A DNA stretch of 64,000 nucleotides. Source: Mycoplasma ovis str. Michigan (lineage in GTDB: Bacteria > Bacillota_I > Bacilli_A > Mycoplasmatales > Mycoplasmoidaceae). Positions 62,857 to 64,000 of the stretch are shown in pieces. The translations under genes were made by a program, and so were the position numbers. Below the pieces are notes generated by a model that was given only the letters and a program-made list of their open reading frames with translations, ran no database searches and was not told the origin of the DNA. The number at the start of each line of letters is the position of its first letter. The stretch's first letter is position 1. The stretch covers positions 633,254 to 697,253 of the forward strand of contig NC_023062.1 of NCBI RefSeq assembly GCF_000508245.1, given 5' to 3'.

Positions 62857-64000
62857 TAAAGAAAGAATACATCAGGAGAATTCATTCTTTCTTCTTTTCT
62901 AACTCTTTGTTTTTCTACTTCAGCTTCTTTAGGAATTCTCTTGTATTTATGAATGAACTCAATTTGAGTTCTATCAATAGTTTCTAGTAGAAGTAAAGTT
63001 TCAACTATTAATAGATACTCTACCTTATTAGATTCCAATACTCTCTTAGCATTGGAATATTGTGTGCTAATAATGTCTTGAACTTCCTTATCAATTATTT
63101 CTGCATATTTATCAGAATAATTGTTTTTGTAAGGATTCTCTCCTTCTTCTGAAGGAATGTATTGAACCATTCCTGCAACATTAGTCATGCCAAATTTCAA
63201 TACTATACTTCTAGCTATTTGAGTGGCCTTATAGAGATCGTTTGAAGCTCCTGTACTAATATTGTTTGGACCAAAGAATATTTCTTCAGCAGCTCTACCA
63301 GCTAGTAGAGTCAAGATAGATGACAATAGTTGTGCCTTTGTACTAATAGTTCTTTCCTGTACTTTAGGTACTGAAAGAACATATCCAGCTGCTTGACCCC
63401 TAGGAATAATAGTTATTTTTTCAACTATTTCTCCATCTTCAGTGTATAGTCCTGCAATAGCATGACCGGCTTCGTGATAGGCAATTTGTTTCTTTTCTGA
63501 GAAGGAAATTTTTCGTCCTCTTTTAGCTGGACCTGCCATAACCCTATCTATTGCTTCATCTATTTCCTTAGTAGAAATAACTTTTTTTCTCTCTCTAACA
63601 GTTAACAAAGCCGCTTCATTTAATACATTTTCTAGCTGTGCCCCAGAAAACCCTGGGGTTTTTCTAGCAATTTCTTCTAAATTGACCTTATCAGATAAAT
63701 TTTTATTTTTAGCATGAAGTTTCAAAATTTCTCTTCTTTCAGATATATCTGGAAGATTTATCTGAATATGTCTGTCAAATCTACCAGGTCTTAATACTGC
63801 TTGGTCAATGCTTTCTAATCTGTTTGTTGCCGCAATAATAATTATTCCGGCATGTGTATTAAAACCATCCATTTCACTCAATAACTGGTTAATAGTTTGT
63901 TCATTACCTTGAATATTGTATTTGCCCCCTCTTCGGCCTGCTAGAGCATCAATTTCATCAATAAAGATAATGCAAGGAGCTAATTTCCTAGCTTTATCAA
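62856..64000 (-). CDS. ftsH: ATP-dependent zinc metalloprotease FtsH (C-terminal part)
   Basis: Membrane AAA+ protease that degrades misfolded membrane and regulatory proteins. The gene runs off the window at 64000, so the transmembrane part and Walker A are missing. Visible: Walker B IIFIDEIDAL, RRGGK, SEMDGF, sensor AATNR, the second region of homology VLRPGRFDRHI, the zinc site YHEAGHAIAG with a downstream Glu ligand region (LLAGRAAEEIFFG), and a C-terminal helical tail. Intact through its TAA at 62856. Confidence 0.95.
   Translation of the reverse strand, partial: DKARKLAPCIIFIDEIDALAGRRGGKYNIQGNEQTINQLLSEMDGFNTHAGIIIIAATNRLESIDQAVLRPGRFDRHIQINLPDISERREILKLHAKNKNLSDKVNLEEIARKTPGFSGAQLENVLNEAALLTVRERKKVISTKEIDEAIDRVMAGPAKRGRKISFSEKKQIAYHEAGHAIAGLYTEDGEIVEKITIIPRGQAAGYVLSVPKVQERTISTKAQLLSSILTLLAGRAAEEIFFGPNNISTGASNDLYKATQIARSIVLKFGMTNVAGMVQYIPSEEGENPYKNNYSDKYAEIIDKEVQDIISTQYSNAKRVLESNKVEYLLIVETLLLLETIDRTQIEFIHKYKRIPKEAEVEKQRVRKEERMNSPDVFFL

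Noticed and set aside
1-64000. CRISPR arrays, insertion sequences, rRNA and tRNA genes
   Set aside because: I looked for regularly spaced repeats, transposase motifs and conserved RNA cores and found none I can support.

Overview
The window comes from a wall-less, AT-rich mollicute, most likely a haemotropic Mycoplasma (haemoplasma); the species cannot be fixed from sequence alone. Three things point there. TGA is read as tryptophan throughout, including in trmD, topA, serS and the RNase J-like gene, so standard-code stops at TGA are not real ends. The right end carries conserved housekeeping genes: ftsH-serS-RNase J-like-topA on the minus strand, upp on the plus strand. The remaining ~55 kb is almost entirely tandem arrays of short paralogues with a signal-peptide-like N-terminus, which is the layout typical of haemoplasma genomes.

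Layout. I sort the paralogues into families by N-terminal leader and C-terminal signature. Family A (~275-310 aa, long acidic Ser/Thr/Glu-rich middle, C-terminal Cys-pair domain): 1-957, 9201-10088, 25565-29774, 32070-33993. Family B (~167-183 aa, near-constant length, ends in a Cys/'QEL' tail): 2313-4830, 6969-8118, 29917-30468, 35250-35813, 46982-47527. Family C (~185-235 aa, glycine-rich leader, 'GNC/GAC' motif and 'GLFPK' motif, the largest family, ~19 copies): scattered over 4915-52352. Families D and E form two similar minus-strand blocks, 19736-24043 and 37135-40320, each followed by a family F gene. Family F (~350-360 aa, coiled-coil-like): 1152, 24209, 30709, 40380, 49577. Three further secreted-type proteins stand alone: a tandem-repeat protein (42461-44172), a short neighbour (44471-45054) and a 1112-aa protein (52507-55845). 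Isolated among these arrays are trmD, a broken hsdS and a DNA methyltransferase.

Main discovery. The window holds exactly eight homopolymeric G:C runs of eight or more bases, and all eight are exactly 8 bp. Seven lie inside predicted surface or secreted protein genes, mostly just after the signal peptide; the eighth lies inside hsdS. Five of the eight loci (family F at 2214 and 25293, hsdS, the repeat protein, the gene at 45054) are out of frame with 8 and restored at that point by exactly 9. Three (family B at 35250, the truncated family F gene at 40380, the 1112-aa protein at 52507) are in frame with 8. This has the form of a poly-G contingency (phase-variation) system with most members OFF in this sequence. 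Around it, many paralogues carry further damage: frameshifts, TAA stops (some at positions where relatives have TGA-Trp), tandem duplications of 4 or 7 bp, and loss of ATG to ATA/ATT. They look like a pool of silent or decaying cassettes next to intact copies. Collapse of homopolymers by a long-read assembly is the main alternative for part of this.
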